From positions 1-7,142 of the forward strand of contig CALKVR010000446.1 of NCBI GenBank assembly GCA_938004815.1: DNA of 7,142 nt. Reading direction: 5' to 3'. The notes beneath the pieces were generated by a model. The model saw only the letters and a program-made list of their open reading frames with translations, made no database searches and was not told the origin of the DNA. This document shows positions 1 through 5,962 of this stretch, in pieces. The translations under genes and the position numbers were made by a program. The DNA is from an uncultured Polyangiaceae bacterium (GTDB taxonomy: Bacteria > Myxococcota_A > Polyangia > Polyangiales > Polyangiaceae). Within the stretch, counting starts at the first letter, position 1; every line of letters begins with the position of its first letter.

Positions 1-117
1 GCAGGTCGTGCGGTTCACGACCCCGGCGCGTCGCGTGCCCGGGGGGCTGCGTCAAGCAGCAGCGGCCTCTCGCGTCGGTATCGGTCACGAAACCAGGCCA
101 CGCCGTCACAAGGCGCC
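1..117. other. Upstream edge, no firmly supported gene
   Basis: No complete gene is visible here. Two plus-strand frames are open from the window edge. One is in frame with the VWA gene at 118. The other runs from base 2 to a TGA at 119-121, which overlaps the ATG at 118 as ATGA, so it could be the last 39 codons of an upstream gene coupled to the VWA gene. Third-position G/C is high in the first half of that frame and falls after about base 50, which argues against coding right up to the junction. A small hairpin, GCTGC-GTCAA-GCAGC, lies at 46-60. I recognise no protein family and no convincing -10 element. Confidence 0.3.
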
Positions 118-1569
118 ATGAGCTTCGTCCGCGTCTCTTCCTCCGCTATCGCCCTCGTGATCGCCGTGCTTTCGACCGCCTGCCGCCCGGCCGAGAGCAA
201 GCCGCCCCAGGTCGCAGCCCTGGAGACCCCGGCCAAGGCCAAGGCGACGCGACAGGTCGGCGTCACGCTCGATGCCTCCCAGACGGTCCTCGCCTCCGAC
301 AAGCCGACCGAGCTGTTCGTGCGCGTCCGAGTCGCGGGCTTGCCCATCGCGCGCGAGAAGCGCCCGCCCATCAACCTCGCGCTCGTGGTCGACACGTGGG
401 GGTCGATGGCGGGGCCCGCGATCGAGCGGGCCCGCGAGGCTTGCTCGACGTTCGCGGACGCGCTCGGTGAGGGCGACACGCTCTCGATCGTCTCCTTCGG
501 CTCGAAGCCGACCATCCTCCTCCCTGCGCGAAAGCTCGACGCCGAGGCGCGCGCCGCCGCGCGCGCCGCGATCGGGTCGATGAAGGCGGAGGGGACGACC
601 GACATGGGGGGCGGTCTAGCCGCCGGGCTGAACGAGGTGTCGCGTCACCTCACGGCCGAGAAGATCAACCGCGTCGTGCTCCTCGGTGACGGGGTGCCCA
701 ACGATCCAGCTCTCATGGCGTCGCTCGGTGAGCGGGCGCGTCAGCTCGGCGCCCCCATCACCTCGCTCGGGCTCGGCGTCGACTTCGACGAGACCTTGAT
801 GACGGGCCTGGCGCGCACCTCGGGCGGCGCCTTTCACTTCGTGGCCGAGGCCTCGGAGGTCGCGGCGGTCTTCGAGCGCGAGGTGTCGCAGATGCAGCGG
901 CTCGTCGCGCGTGGGTCGTGGGTCGAGGTCACGCCGGGGCCCGGGGTGACGATCAAGGAGGCGATCGGGGTCGAGGCGTCGGCGACCGGTCGATCGATGC
1001 GCTTCTCGGTGGGTGATCTGAGCGAAGGGCAGGCTCGCGACGCGGTGCTCCGGGTCGAGGTCGCGCCGCGCAAGGCCGACGCGAGCGTCGAGCTCATCGA
1101 CGCGTCAGTCCACTACGCGCACGCGGTTGCGGGCGTCGAGCTCGTCGAGACCGGCTTCCTCGGGGCCCGCTCGAGCGCCGACGGCGGAGCGGTGACCGAG
1201 GGCAAGCGGGCCGAGATCGAGCACCTGGCCGCGCGGCTCGGCGTCGCCGCCGGCACCGTGCGCGCGATCGCGCTGGCGCGCGCCGGCGACGTGCGTGGCG
1301 CTCGCGCGCTCCTGGATCGAACGACCACGCTCGCCACCACCGCGGCCAAGACCTTCGGCGATGACGAGCTGGCGAAGAAGGCGGCCGAGGCCAAAGAGCT
1401 CAAGAAGACGATCGCGTCCCTCGCGCCGCCCCCCGAGCCCGCGCGCGTCGTCGAGGGCGGGCCGCACCCCGCGCCGCCGCGCCCGATGATGAAGCCCGTC
1501 GCGCCCGAGGTCGCGCTCTCGATCAAGAACGCGCACGGGGGCGCGATGCGCGTCCTCCAGGGAATGTGA
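118..1569 (+). CDS. VWA-domain lipoprotein with altered MIDAS
   Basis: This 483-residue protein is probably an envelope lipoprotein. Residues 1-21 form a signal sequence ending in a somewhat loose lipobox (L18-S-T-A-C22). A Pro/Ala/Lys linker precedes a beta-rich segment (about 46-80). A von Willebrand factor A domain (about 86-255) follows, then a beta-rich region (265-350), an alpha-helical Ala/Arg/Lys-rich region (360-435) and a Pro-rich tail. This order resembles the YfbK/COG2304 group, whose function is poorly known. VWA domains bind partner proteins through a divalent metal held by D-x-S-x-S, Thr and Asp. Here the first motif reads D92-T-W-G-S96, so Trp94 replaces the first metal-binding Ser. 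The Thr (T160) and the Asp of LLGDG (D191) are kept. ATG 118 is chosen because the signal sequence starts right there; AAGG lies 4 bases upstream. The gene converges on the minus-strand gene at 1588. The VWA fold is confident; the ligand is unknown. Confidence 0.9.
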   Translation: MSFVRVSSSAIALVIAVLSTACRPAESKPPQVAALETPAKAKATRQVGVTLDASQTVLASDKPTELFVRVRVAGLPIAREKRPPINLALVVDTWGSMAGPAIERAREACSTFADALGEGDTLSIVSFGSKPTILLPARKLDAEARAAARAAIGSMKAEGTTDMGGGLAAGLNEVSRHLTAEKINRVVLLGDGVPNDPALMASLGERARQLGAPITSLGLGVDFDETLMTGLARTSGGAFHFVAEASEVAAVFEREVSQMQRLVARGSWVEVTPGPGVTIKEAIGVEASATGRSMRFSVGDLSEGQARDAVLRVEVAPRKADASVELIDASVHYAHAVAGVELVETGFLGARSSADGGAVTEGKRAEIEHLAARLGVAAGTVRAIALARAGDVRGARALLDRTTTLATTAAKTFGDDELAKKAAEAKELKKTIASLAPPPEPARVVEGGPHPAPPRPMMKPVAPEVALSIKNAHGGAMRVLQGM

Positions 1570-1590
1570 GGCTGTGCTCCGGAGTCCTCA
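1567..1590. terminator. Inverted repeat spanning both convergent stops
   Basis: TGAGG at 1567-1571 pairs perfectly with CCTCA at 1586-1590. The left arm begins with the TGA stop of the plus-strand VWA gene, and the right arm contains the TGA stop of the minus-strand gene. The loop holds a separate 8-base palindrome, CTCCGGAG (1577-1584). The position between convergent genes suits a bidirectional terminator. However, the stem is only 5 bp and no T-tract follows on either strand, so this is a weak call. Confidence 0.3.
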
Positions 1591-2841
1591 GCGGCGCTTC
1601 TTGCGCAGGGCCAGCGCGAGGGCCAGGACGAGGCCGAGAACGCTCGCGTCGCTGCGCTTCGCCGACCGGCAGCCGCACCCGTCGTCGCCGCCGTCCGCGT
1701 CGTCGGGCGGCTGCTCGCTCCCGCTCCCGGTGCTCGACGGCCCCGGGTCCGAGCCTCCGGTCCCGGGCGCGCCGCCGGCACCGCCGCCGCCGCCGCCCTC
1801 GGCGACGTTCGTGACGACCTCGAGCGTGCCGCGCCCCATCGTGGCGTCCGAGAACGCGGGCGCGAGGCCCTCGACGATGGGATCGAACGCCGCCTTGGCG
1901 TCGGCGACGTCTTCGGCGGTCGCGTCGGCCGCGACCACGAGCACGAACCCGATCGTCCACGACGTCTTCACCCCCGCGCCGGGGATACGCGGGCCGTTCG
2001 CTGCGATGACATCGTCGATCGTCAGCTCGCGCCTCGTGGCCGTGACGGTGAGCGTCGACGAGGCGTCGAACCAAGGGAACGATCGAGGCGCGTAGGCGCC
2101 GCCCCAGAACGGGTCCGTCGGCGTCGCCGGCACCACCGGGTTCACGAGCACGCTGAAGGGCTGCACCTCGGCCGCTTCGGCGAGGCCCATCAGGTAGAGA
2201 TCGAGCATGTGAAAACCGACGGTGGCCGGGTCGCCGGGGACGACGGTGAACGTGCCGTCGCCGTTGTCGGTCCATGCGTTGCCCCCGGCGGGGCTCGCCA
2301 TGTCGTTGAAGAACGACCAGTGGTAGGGAAAGCCGATCAGATCGCTCTCGCCCGGCATCGGCGCGCGCGCCGCCGGCCCCCAGAGGTGAGAGAGCTCGAG
2401 CAAGAAGAGGTAGCGCGCGTAACCCTCGACCGGCGCGTCGTGGAGCGATGCGCGCGCATCCATGACGTGGACGTTGTTGTGCCAGAGCAGCGCGCGCAGC
2501 GGCGGGGTGGTCGACTCTTTGATGCCGTCGGGCGGAAAGAACGCGTCGAGGCCGATCCCTTGCACGTCGTTGGCGCGCGGATCGATGTACGTAGAGTAGT
2601 TGTTGCCCGCCATCGGGAACGCCGTCCAGATGCTCAGCACCTCTGGTAGCGGCTGCCCCGCCGCCTCGTAGGCGTCGAGCACGTTCGAACGCCACTTCGC
2701 GATGTTCGGCGTGTCGTCGTCCATCGCGATCTCCGCCGGATCGGGGATCACGATGTAAGGCTCGGCGCGCGCTTCGAACGGCCCCATGGTGGCGGCGAGG
2801 GTCGCAGCGAACGTCAGCGAAAGGAGGGCGCGCTTGGGCAT
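1588..2841 (-). CDS. Secreted MYXO-CTERM protein, degenerate HExxH
   Basis: This is a 417-residue exported protein from ATG 2841. Residues 1-26 are a clear signal peptide (basic PKR, hydrophobic core, EARA cleavage site). A longer start at GTG 2871 would put 10 extra residues before it and is less likely. The body (about 27-345) contains LELSHLW (148-154), a WSFFND segment (175-180) and an LDLYLMGL segment (213-220). From memory this arrangement resembles uncharacterised myxobacterial proteins carrying an HELGHRW-type metalloprotease motif. Here the first His is Leu148 (codon CTC, bases 2398-2400) while Glu149 and His152 remain, so catalysis is doubtful. A Gly/Pro/Ser/Asp-rich linker (about 347-387) leads to a C-terminal tripartite tail: GCGC (388-391), a short Leu/Ala helix (about 400-413) and terminal RKKRR. 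This matches the MYXO-CTERM class, which is processed by myxosortase for display at the cell surface. The substrate or partner is unknown. Confidence 0.88.
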   Translation of the reverse strand: MPKRALLSLTFAATLAATMGPFEARAEPYIVIPDPAEIAMDDDTPNIAKWRSNVLDAYEAAGQPLPEVLSIWTAFPMAGNNYSTYIDPRANDVQGIGLDAFFPPDGIKESTTPPLRALLWHNNVHVMDARASLHDAPVEGYARYLFLLELSHLWGPAARAPMPGESDLIGFPYHWSFFNDMASPAGGNAWTDNGDGTFTVVPGDPATVGFHMLDLYLMGLAEAAEVQPFSVLVNPVVPATPTDPFWGGAYAPRSFPWFDASSTLTVTATRRELTIDDVIAANGPRIPGAGVKTSWTIGFVLVVAADATAEDVADAKAAFDPIVEGLAPAFSDATMGRGTLEVVTNVAEGGGGGGAGGAPGTGGSDPGPSSTGSGSEQPPDDADGGDDGCGCRSAKRSDASVLGLVLALALALRKKRR

Positions 2842-2878
2842 GGGCGGGGCACCAAGCAACGCGCATACCACGCCTGCT

Positions 2879-2894
2879 ATCGAACGATTTCGAT
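2879..2894. promoter_or_regulatory. Perfect 6-4-6 palindrome, operator-like
   Basis: ATCGAA (2879-2884) and TTCGAT (2889-2894) are exact reverse complements separated by CGAT. The element lies in the divergent promoter region and touches the possible minus-strand -10 (2879-2874). It is A/T-rich in a very G/C-rich setting. Dyads of this size are typical binding sites for dimeric regulators, but no regulator gene is present in the window. Confidence 0.4.
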
Positions 2895-2955
2895 GGTTTG
2901 CACCGGTCGGGCCGTTAGCCCCGTGACGGGGTCGACGACCGCTCGCCTGCTCCGT

Positions 2956-2961
2956 TACGAT
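2956..2961 (+). promoter_or_regulatory. -10-like element for the kinase cluster
   Basis: TACGAT fits the TAnnnT consensus of a housekeeping -10 box. It ends 9 bases before ATG 2971, so the predicted transcript start would be 2-3 bases ahead of the start codon, giving an almost leaderless mRNA. No Shine-Dalgarno sequence is visible before this ATG, which agrees with leaderless initiation. The -35 region is not recognisable. Confidence 0.4.
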
Positions 2962-2970
2962 CGACTTCGA

Positions 2971-3576
2971 ATGCGTCTCGCATCCGCGCTCCGCTGGGCG
3001 GCCTGGGCGTTATCCGGGGTCGCCGTCGTCGGATGCTCGCTCGTGTTCGACACATCGGACGCCGCCCAGGGCGGAGCTGGCGGCGCCCCGTCGACCGGCA
3101 ACGCCTCGACGAGCACGTCGGGCCCCGGCTCTCAGGCGTCGACGACCACGTCGTCCACGAACAGCAGCGTCGCGAGCTCCACCTCGAGCGTCATGGCGAC
3201 CGTGTCCAGCGGGAGCAGCATGTGCGAGCCGAGCCAATGCCCTGGCTGCGGCTTCGGTGAAGTCGCTTACTGCGAGGGCGATACTTGCGCCTGCAAATGC
3301 GAAAGCGACGCGTGCGGCGCCGTCGACTGCAAGGAGCCCACCTCGGTCGGAGAGTGCTTCGAGTCTTGCGAGTGCGTCTGTGAAGACGCCCTCTGCGCCC
3401 AGTTCTGCGAAGAGGGCGGCGACGCCGGGTACGAGTGCGACGGCGCGCAGTGCCGCTGCTGCGCCGACAGCACCGACTTCGTCAACGAGGACGCGTGCAT
3501 CGCGGGGTGCGAAGCCCAGTGCGGCGAGTGCGACTCGACCTGCTTCGGGTCCCTCTGCGTCTGCGGGGACACCTGA
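2971..3576 (+). CDS. Cysteine-rich lipoprotein with repeated Cys modules
   Basis: This is a 201-residue predicted lipoprotein of unknown function. Residues 1-21 are a signal sequence and A18-V-V-G-C22 is the lipobox. An ATG at 2893 is in frame, but it would add 26 residues ahead of the signal sequence, so ATG 2971 is preferred. Residues about 32-84 are a Gly/Ser/Thr-rich spacer with almost no charge, as expected for a tether off the membrane. Residues 85-201 are acidic and hold 26 cysteines in 117 residues. They fall into degenerate modules of the form C-x(3,4)-C-x-C-(x)-C-...-C-x(3,4)-C, beginning near C101, C129, C156 and C187. The domain must be held by disulfides or bind metal; the sequence alone does not decide which. 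The gene ends 4 bases before the kinase start and is probably co-transcribed with it, suggesting a role as an extracytoplasmic partner or sensor. I do not recognise the family beyond the general style of Polyangia surface lipoproteins. Confidence 0.85.
   Translation: MRLASALRWAAWALSGVAVVGCSLVFDTSDAAQGGAGGAPSTGNASTSTSGPGSQASTTTSSTNSSVASSTSSVMATVSSGSSMCEPSQCPGCGFGEVAYCEGDTCACKCESDACGAVDCKEPTSVGECFESCECVCEDALCAQFCEEGGDAGYECDGAQCRCCADSTDFVNEDACIAGCEAQCGECDSTCFGSLCVCGDT
3271..3564 (+). repeat. Degenerate Cys-module repeats in the lipoprotein
   Basis: Four related protein modules can be aligned by eye: 3271-3330 (complete), 3355-3408 (complete), 3436-3510 (complete, with a longer middle loop) and 3529-3564 (partial, at the C-terminus). 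Each contains a C-x-C or C-x-C-x-C cluster (CACKC, CECVC, CRCC, CVC). In the first three an acidic-Ala stretch and a closing C-x(3,4)-C follow. The repetition is at protein level; DNA identity between modules looks low. Confidence 0.5.
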
Positions 3577-3580
3577 GCCG

Positions 3581-5110
3581 ATGAGCCAGCGCCCCGAACG
3601 CGCGCCCCTCATCGTCGGTCGCTACGCGCTCTACGACGACATCGCCGCGGGCGGGATGGCGTCGGTGCACCTCGGTCGCCAGGTCGGCGACGCCGGGTTC
3701 TCCCGAACCGTCGCCATCAAGCGGCTCCACCCGCAGTTCTCCAAGGACCCCGACTTCGTCGCGATGCTGGTCGACGAGGGGCGGCTCGCGGAGCGCATCC
3801 GTCACACGAACGTCGTCGCGGTGCTCGACGTCGTCTCCACGGGGGGCGAGCTGCTCCTCGTGATGGAGTACATCCATGGCGAAGCGCTCTCCAAGCTCAT
3901 CTCGCGAATGGGCAAGGTCGGCCAGCGCATTCCGCTCCCGCACGCCGTGAGCATCCTGGTCGGCCTGCTCCAGGGCTTGCACGCCGCGCACGAGGCGACC
4001 GACGGCAAGGGTGGCTCGCTCGGCATCGTCCACCGCGACGTCTCGCCCGAGAACGTGCTCGTCGGCGCCGACGGCGTGGCGCGGGTGCTCGACTTCGGCA
4101 TCGCGCTCGCCGAAGACCGCGCGCAGACGACGCGCGACGGCCAGCTGAAGGGCAAGCTCGCGTACATGTCGCCGGAGCAGGTGAGCTCGGGCACGGTCGA
4201 CCGCAGGGCCGATATCTACTCGGCCGGCGTCGTCGCCTGGGAGATGCTCGCGGGGCTCCGCCTGTTCCGCGCCGACAACAAGGGCGCCATCTTGCTCGAC
4301 ATCGTGCAGGGCAAGGTCGAGCCGCTCCGCACCCACGCCCCCGACGTGCCCGAAGCGCTCGAGGCCGTGGTCATGAAGGCGCTCGCCCGCGACCCGGCCG
4401 ACCGCTACGCGACCGCCGAGGAGCTCGCCACCGCCCTCGAGGACGCGGTGACGCCGTCGCCGTCCAGGCAGGTCGGGCGGTGGGTCGGCGAGATCGCCAA
4501 GGACACCCTCGAGACGCGCCGGGGGCTCATCTCGCGCATCGAAGATCGCGCCTCGATGACGGATTCGTCATCGTCGCCGGTGGCAGTGGTTCCCCTGCCG
4601 CCGGCCCCCGAGGCCTCGTCGCCAGGCGTGTCGGACGTGTCGTCGAGCGCGGCCGGCGGCACGGCCATCGGCTCCACGATCTCGACGATGTCCGAGGGGT
4701 TCGCGCAGCCGAGGCGGCGCGTGCCCGTCTGGTCGGTGTTGCTCGGGCTCTCGCTGCTGGTCGGGACGGTGGGCGCGTTCGTGATCATGAAGCGCACCAC
4801 CGACTCCGGCGCGGGCTCCGGGGCAGCGCTCCCCGCGGGGCAGACCGCGTCGCCGCCCGCGCCGGCCACCGCCACCGCGCTCGTCTCCACCACGACCGTG
4901 GCGCCCGTGACCGACGCCCAGCCCGGGGCCTCCGCCAGCGCCGCGTCCGCGTCCCCGAGCGCGAGCGCGACGGCGGCGCCGGTCGTCGTCCAGGCGCCGC
5001 CGCGGCCGCCCGTCGCGCAGCCACCGAAGCCGCCCGCCCCCAACTGCAACCCGAGCTACTTCATCGATGCGAAGGGCGTGAAGCGATACAAGAAGGAGTG
5101 CTTGAAATGA
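3581..5110 (+). CDS. Transmembrane Hanks-type Ser/Thr protein kinase
   Basis: This 509-residue kinase phosphorylates Ser/Thr on target proteins at the cytoplasmic face of the inner membrane. The kinase domain spans about 15-285. It shows the Gly-rich loop AAGGMASV (22-29), the ATP-binding Lys47 in VAIK, the likely helix-C Glu66, the catalytic loop H151-R-D153-V-S-P-E-N158, the DFG motif (171-173), an activation segment ending in SPE (197-199), Asp211 and Arg275. All key residues are present, so it should be active. The HRDVSP form, with Ser in place of the usual Lys, is common in myxobacterial kinases. A Ser/Ala/Pro linker leads to one transmembrane helix (about 382-402), an exported Ala/Pro/Ser-rich stalk and a conserved-looking tail with C489, FIDAKGVKRYKKEC and C507. 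ATG 3581 lies 4 bases after the lipoprotein stop; earlier in-frame codons only shadow that gene. Translation is probably coupled, since no clear Shine-Dalgarno is seen. The phosphorylation targets are unknown. Confidence 0.95.
   Translation: MSQRPERAPLIVGRYALYDDIAAGGMASVHLGRQVGDAGFSRTVAIKRLHPQFSKDPDFVAMLVDEGRLAERIRHTNVVAVLDVVSTGGELLLVMEYIHGEALSKLISRMGKVGQRIPLPHAVSILVGLLQGLHAAHEATDGKGGSLGIVHRDVSPENVLVGADGVARVLDFGIALAEDRAQTTRDGQLKGKLAYMSPEQVSSGTVDRRADIYSAGVVAWEMLAGLRLFRADNKGAILLDIVQGKVEPLRTHAPDVPEALEAVVMKALARDPADRYATAEELATALEDAVTPSPSRQVGRWVGEIAKDTLETRRGLISRIEDRASMTDSSSSPVAVVPLPPAPEASSPGVSDVSSSAAGGTAIGSTISTMSEGFAQPRRRVPVWSVLLGLSLLVGTVGAFVIMKRTTDSGAGSGAALPAGQTASPPAPATATALVSTTTVAPVTDAQPGASASAASASPSASATAAPVVVQAPPRPPVAQPPKPPAPNCNPSYFIDAKGVKRYKKECLK
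5093..5098 (+). promoter_or_regulatory. Strong Shine-Dalgarno inside the kinase tail
   Basis: AAGGAG lies 8 bases before ATG 5107 and is formed by Lys-Glu codons at the very end of the kinase. It fixes the start of the downstream gene at the ATGA overlap with the kinase stop, and shows that this gene has its own initiation site as well as coupling. Confidence 0.8.
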
Positions 5111-5916
5111 GGCTCCGCGGCGCGGTCTTCGCGGCCGTCGTCTCGCTCGTGGCGTCCAGCGCGCTCGCCGACGAGGCCGATGTTTGCCTCGACAGCCACG
5201 TGACCGCGCAGCAGACGCGCTCCGAGGGCGCTCTCCTCGTCTCCTACCTCGCGCTCCAACGTTGCGCGGCCGCGACGTGCCCCAGGCAGGTGCGTGACGA
5301 GTGCGCGCTCTGGCAGCGCGAGCTCGAGAGCGTGCTCGGGACGATCGAGGTCGCGATCACCGCTCCCGCCGGCGTCGACGCGGCCGCGGCTCGGGTCCGT
5401 ATCGACGGCGCCGATCCTCTCGTGCCCTTGGGGTCCAACCGGTTCCGTGCCACCGCCGGCAAGCACGTCGTCGAGGTGGTGAGAGACGGTGAGGCCCCGA
5501 TTCGGCAAGAGGTGCAGGTCGCTCCGGGCGCCTCGGCCAGGGTCGCGATCACGCTACCGGCGCCGTCGGCACCGGGTCCGCGGACCACGCAGGGCCCGCT
5601 CGAGCCGCCGCCGTCTGAGAGCGACGACAGCCCGCCGAACCTGACCATCCCCGGCGTCGTCTTGCTCGGCGTCGGCGGGGCCGGCCTCATCGCGTTCGGC
5701 GTCGCGGCCGGGCTGGGCTACGGCGCCTACGGTGATCTCGACGCTTGCCGGCCGCGCTGTCCGCAGAGCCAAGTCGACGATGTGGATGCAAAGTTCCTCG
5801 CAGCCGACATCAGCCTCGGCCTCGGCCTCGGCGTCGCGGCGGTCGGCGCCGTGCTCCTGATCGTGGGCGAGACGACGGGCGCCGACGCGCCCCGAGAGAT
5901 CGGCTTTCGGTTCTAA
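5107..5916 (+). CDS. PEGA-like membrane protein, kinase partner
   Basis: This 269-residue exported membrane protein starts inside the kinase stop codon (ATGA). Residues 1-21 are a signal peptide ending in SSALA. The N-terminal domain (22-75) carries four cysteines (C27, C53, C58, C66) in the pattern C...QRC...TCP...EC..W, recognisable from many Polyangia proteins encoded beside kinases. Residues about 78-150 form a beta-rich segment (RIDG, LGSNRFRATAGKHVVEV, then QVAPG) that looks like a PEGA domain, a small surface-layer fold. A Pro/Ser linker precedes two transmembrane helices (about 181-204 and 235-253), joined by a loop with C214 and C218. The tight overlap and strong Shine-Dalgarno imply production with the kinase, so it may present or stabilise the kinase's exported tail; that role is inference. 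Start and topology are confident, the molecular function is not. Confidence 0.88.
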   Translation: MRLRGAVFAAVVSLVASSALADEADVCLDSHVTAQQTRSEGALLVSYLALQRCAAATCPRQVRDECALWQRELESVLGTIEVAITAPAGVDAAAARVRIDGADPLVPLGSNRFRATAGKHVVEVVRDGEAPIRQEVQVAPGASARVAITLPAPSAPGPRTTQGPLEPPPSESDDSPPNLTIPGVVLLGVGGAGLIAFGVAAGLGYGAYGDLDACRPRCPQSQVDDVDAKFLAADISLGLGLGVAAVGAVLLIVGETTGADAPREIGFRF

Positions 5917-5950
5917 CGTTTCGGGCTTCTCTCCCGGCGCTCGCTGTCGT

Positions 5951-5956
5951 TACGTT
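5951..5956 (+). promoter_or_regulatory. -10-like element, leaderless start
   Basis: TACGTT fits TAnnnT and ends exactly 6 bases before ATG 5963, so transcription would begin at or next to the A of the start codon. No Shine-Dalgarno precedes the ATG. The 46-base gap after the TAA at 5914-5916 contains no terminator-like hairpin, so read-through from the kinase cluster is also possible. No clear -35 element is visible. Confidence 0.45.
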
Positions 5957-5962
5957 CCGGGC

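Larger units (their letters stand above)
2842..2970. promoter_or_regulatory. Divergent intergenic regulatory region
   Basis: This 129-base gap separates the minus-strand MYXO-CTERM gene (ATG 2841) from the plus-strand lipoprotein-kinase cluster (ATG 2971), so it should hold promoters for both. It is locally richer in A/T than the surrounding genes around 2875-2900. On the minus strand, TAGCAG (2879-2874) is a possible weak -10 element that would start a transcript near 2866. I find no convincing -35 hexamer on either strand. Confidence 0.55.

Noticed and set aside
46..60. GCTGC-GTCAA-GCAGC hairpin
   Set aside because: A 5-bp stem is expected by chance at this GC content, and nothing about its position suggests a function.
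1523..2866. Long minus-strand frame of 447 codons overlapping the MYXO-CTERM gene
   Set aside because: Its product is almost entirely Arg/Gly/Ala/His with no domain, as expected for an out-of-frame shadow in high-GC DNA. The overlapping frame has a signal peptide and a sorting tail.
2842..2871. GTG 2871 as start of the MYXO-CTERM protein
   Set aside because: The basic n-region of the signal peptide (MPKR) begins at ATG 2841. The extra 10 residues add nothing recognisable.
2893..2970. Earlier ATG for the Cys-rich lipoprotein
   Set aside because: It would place 26 polar residues before the signal sequence and would run through the -10-like TACGAT.
3257..3580. Upstream extension of the kinase reading frame
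   Set aside because: This stretch overlaps the Cys-rich lipoprotein in another frame and gives only Ala/Ser/Arg-rich sequence. The kinase domain begins just after ATG 3581.
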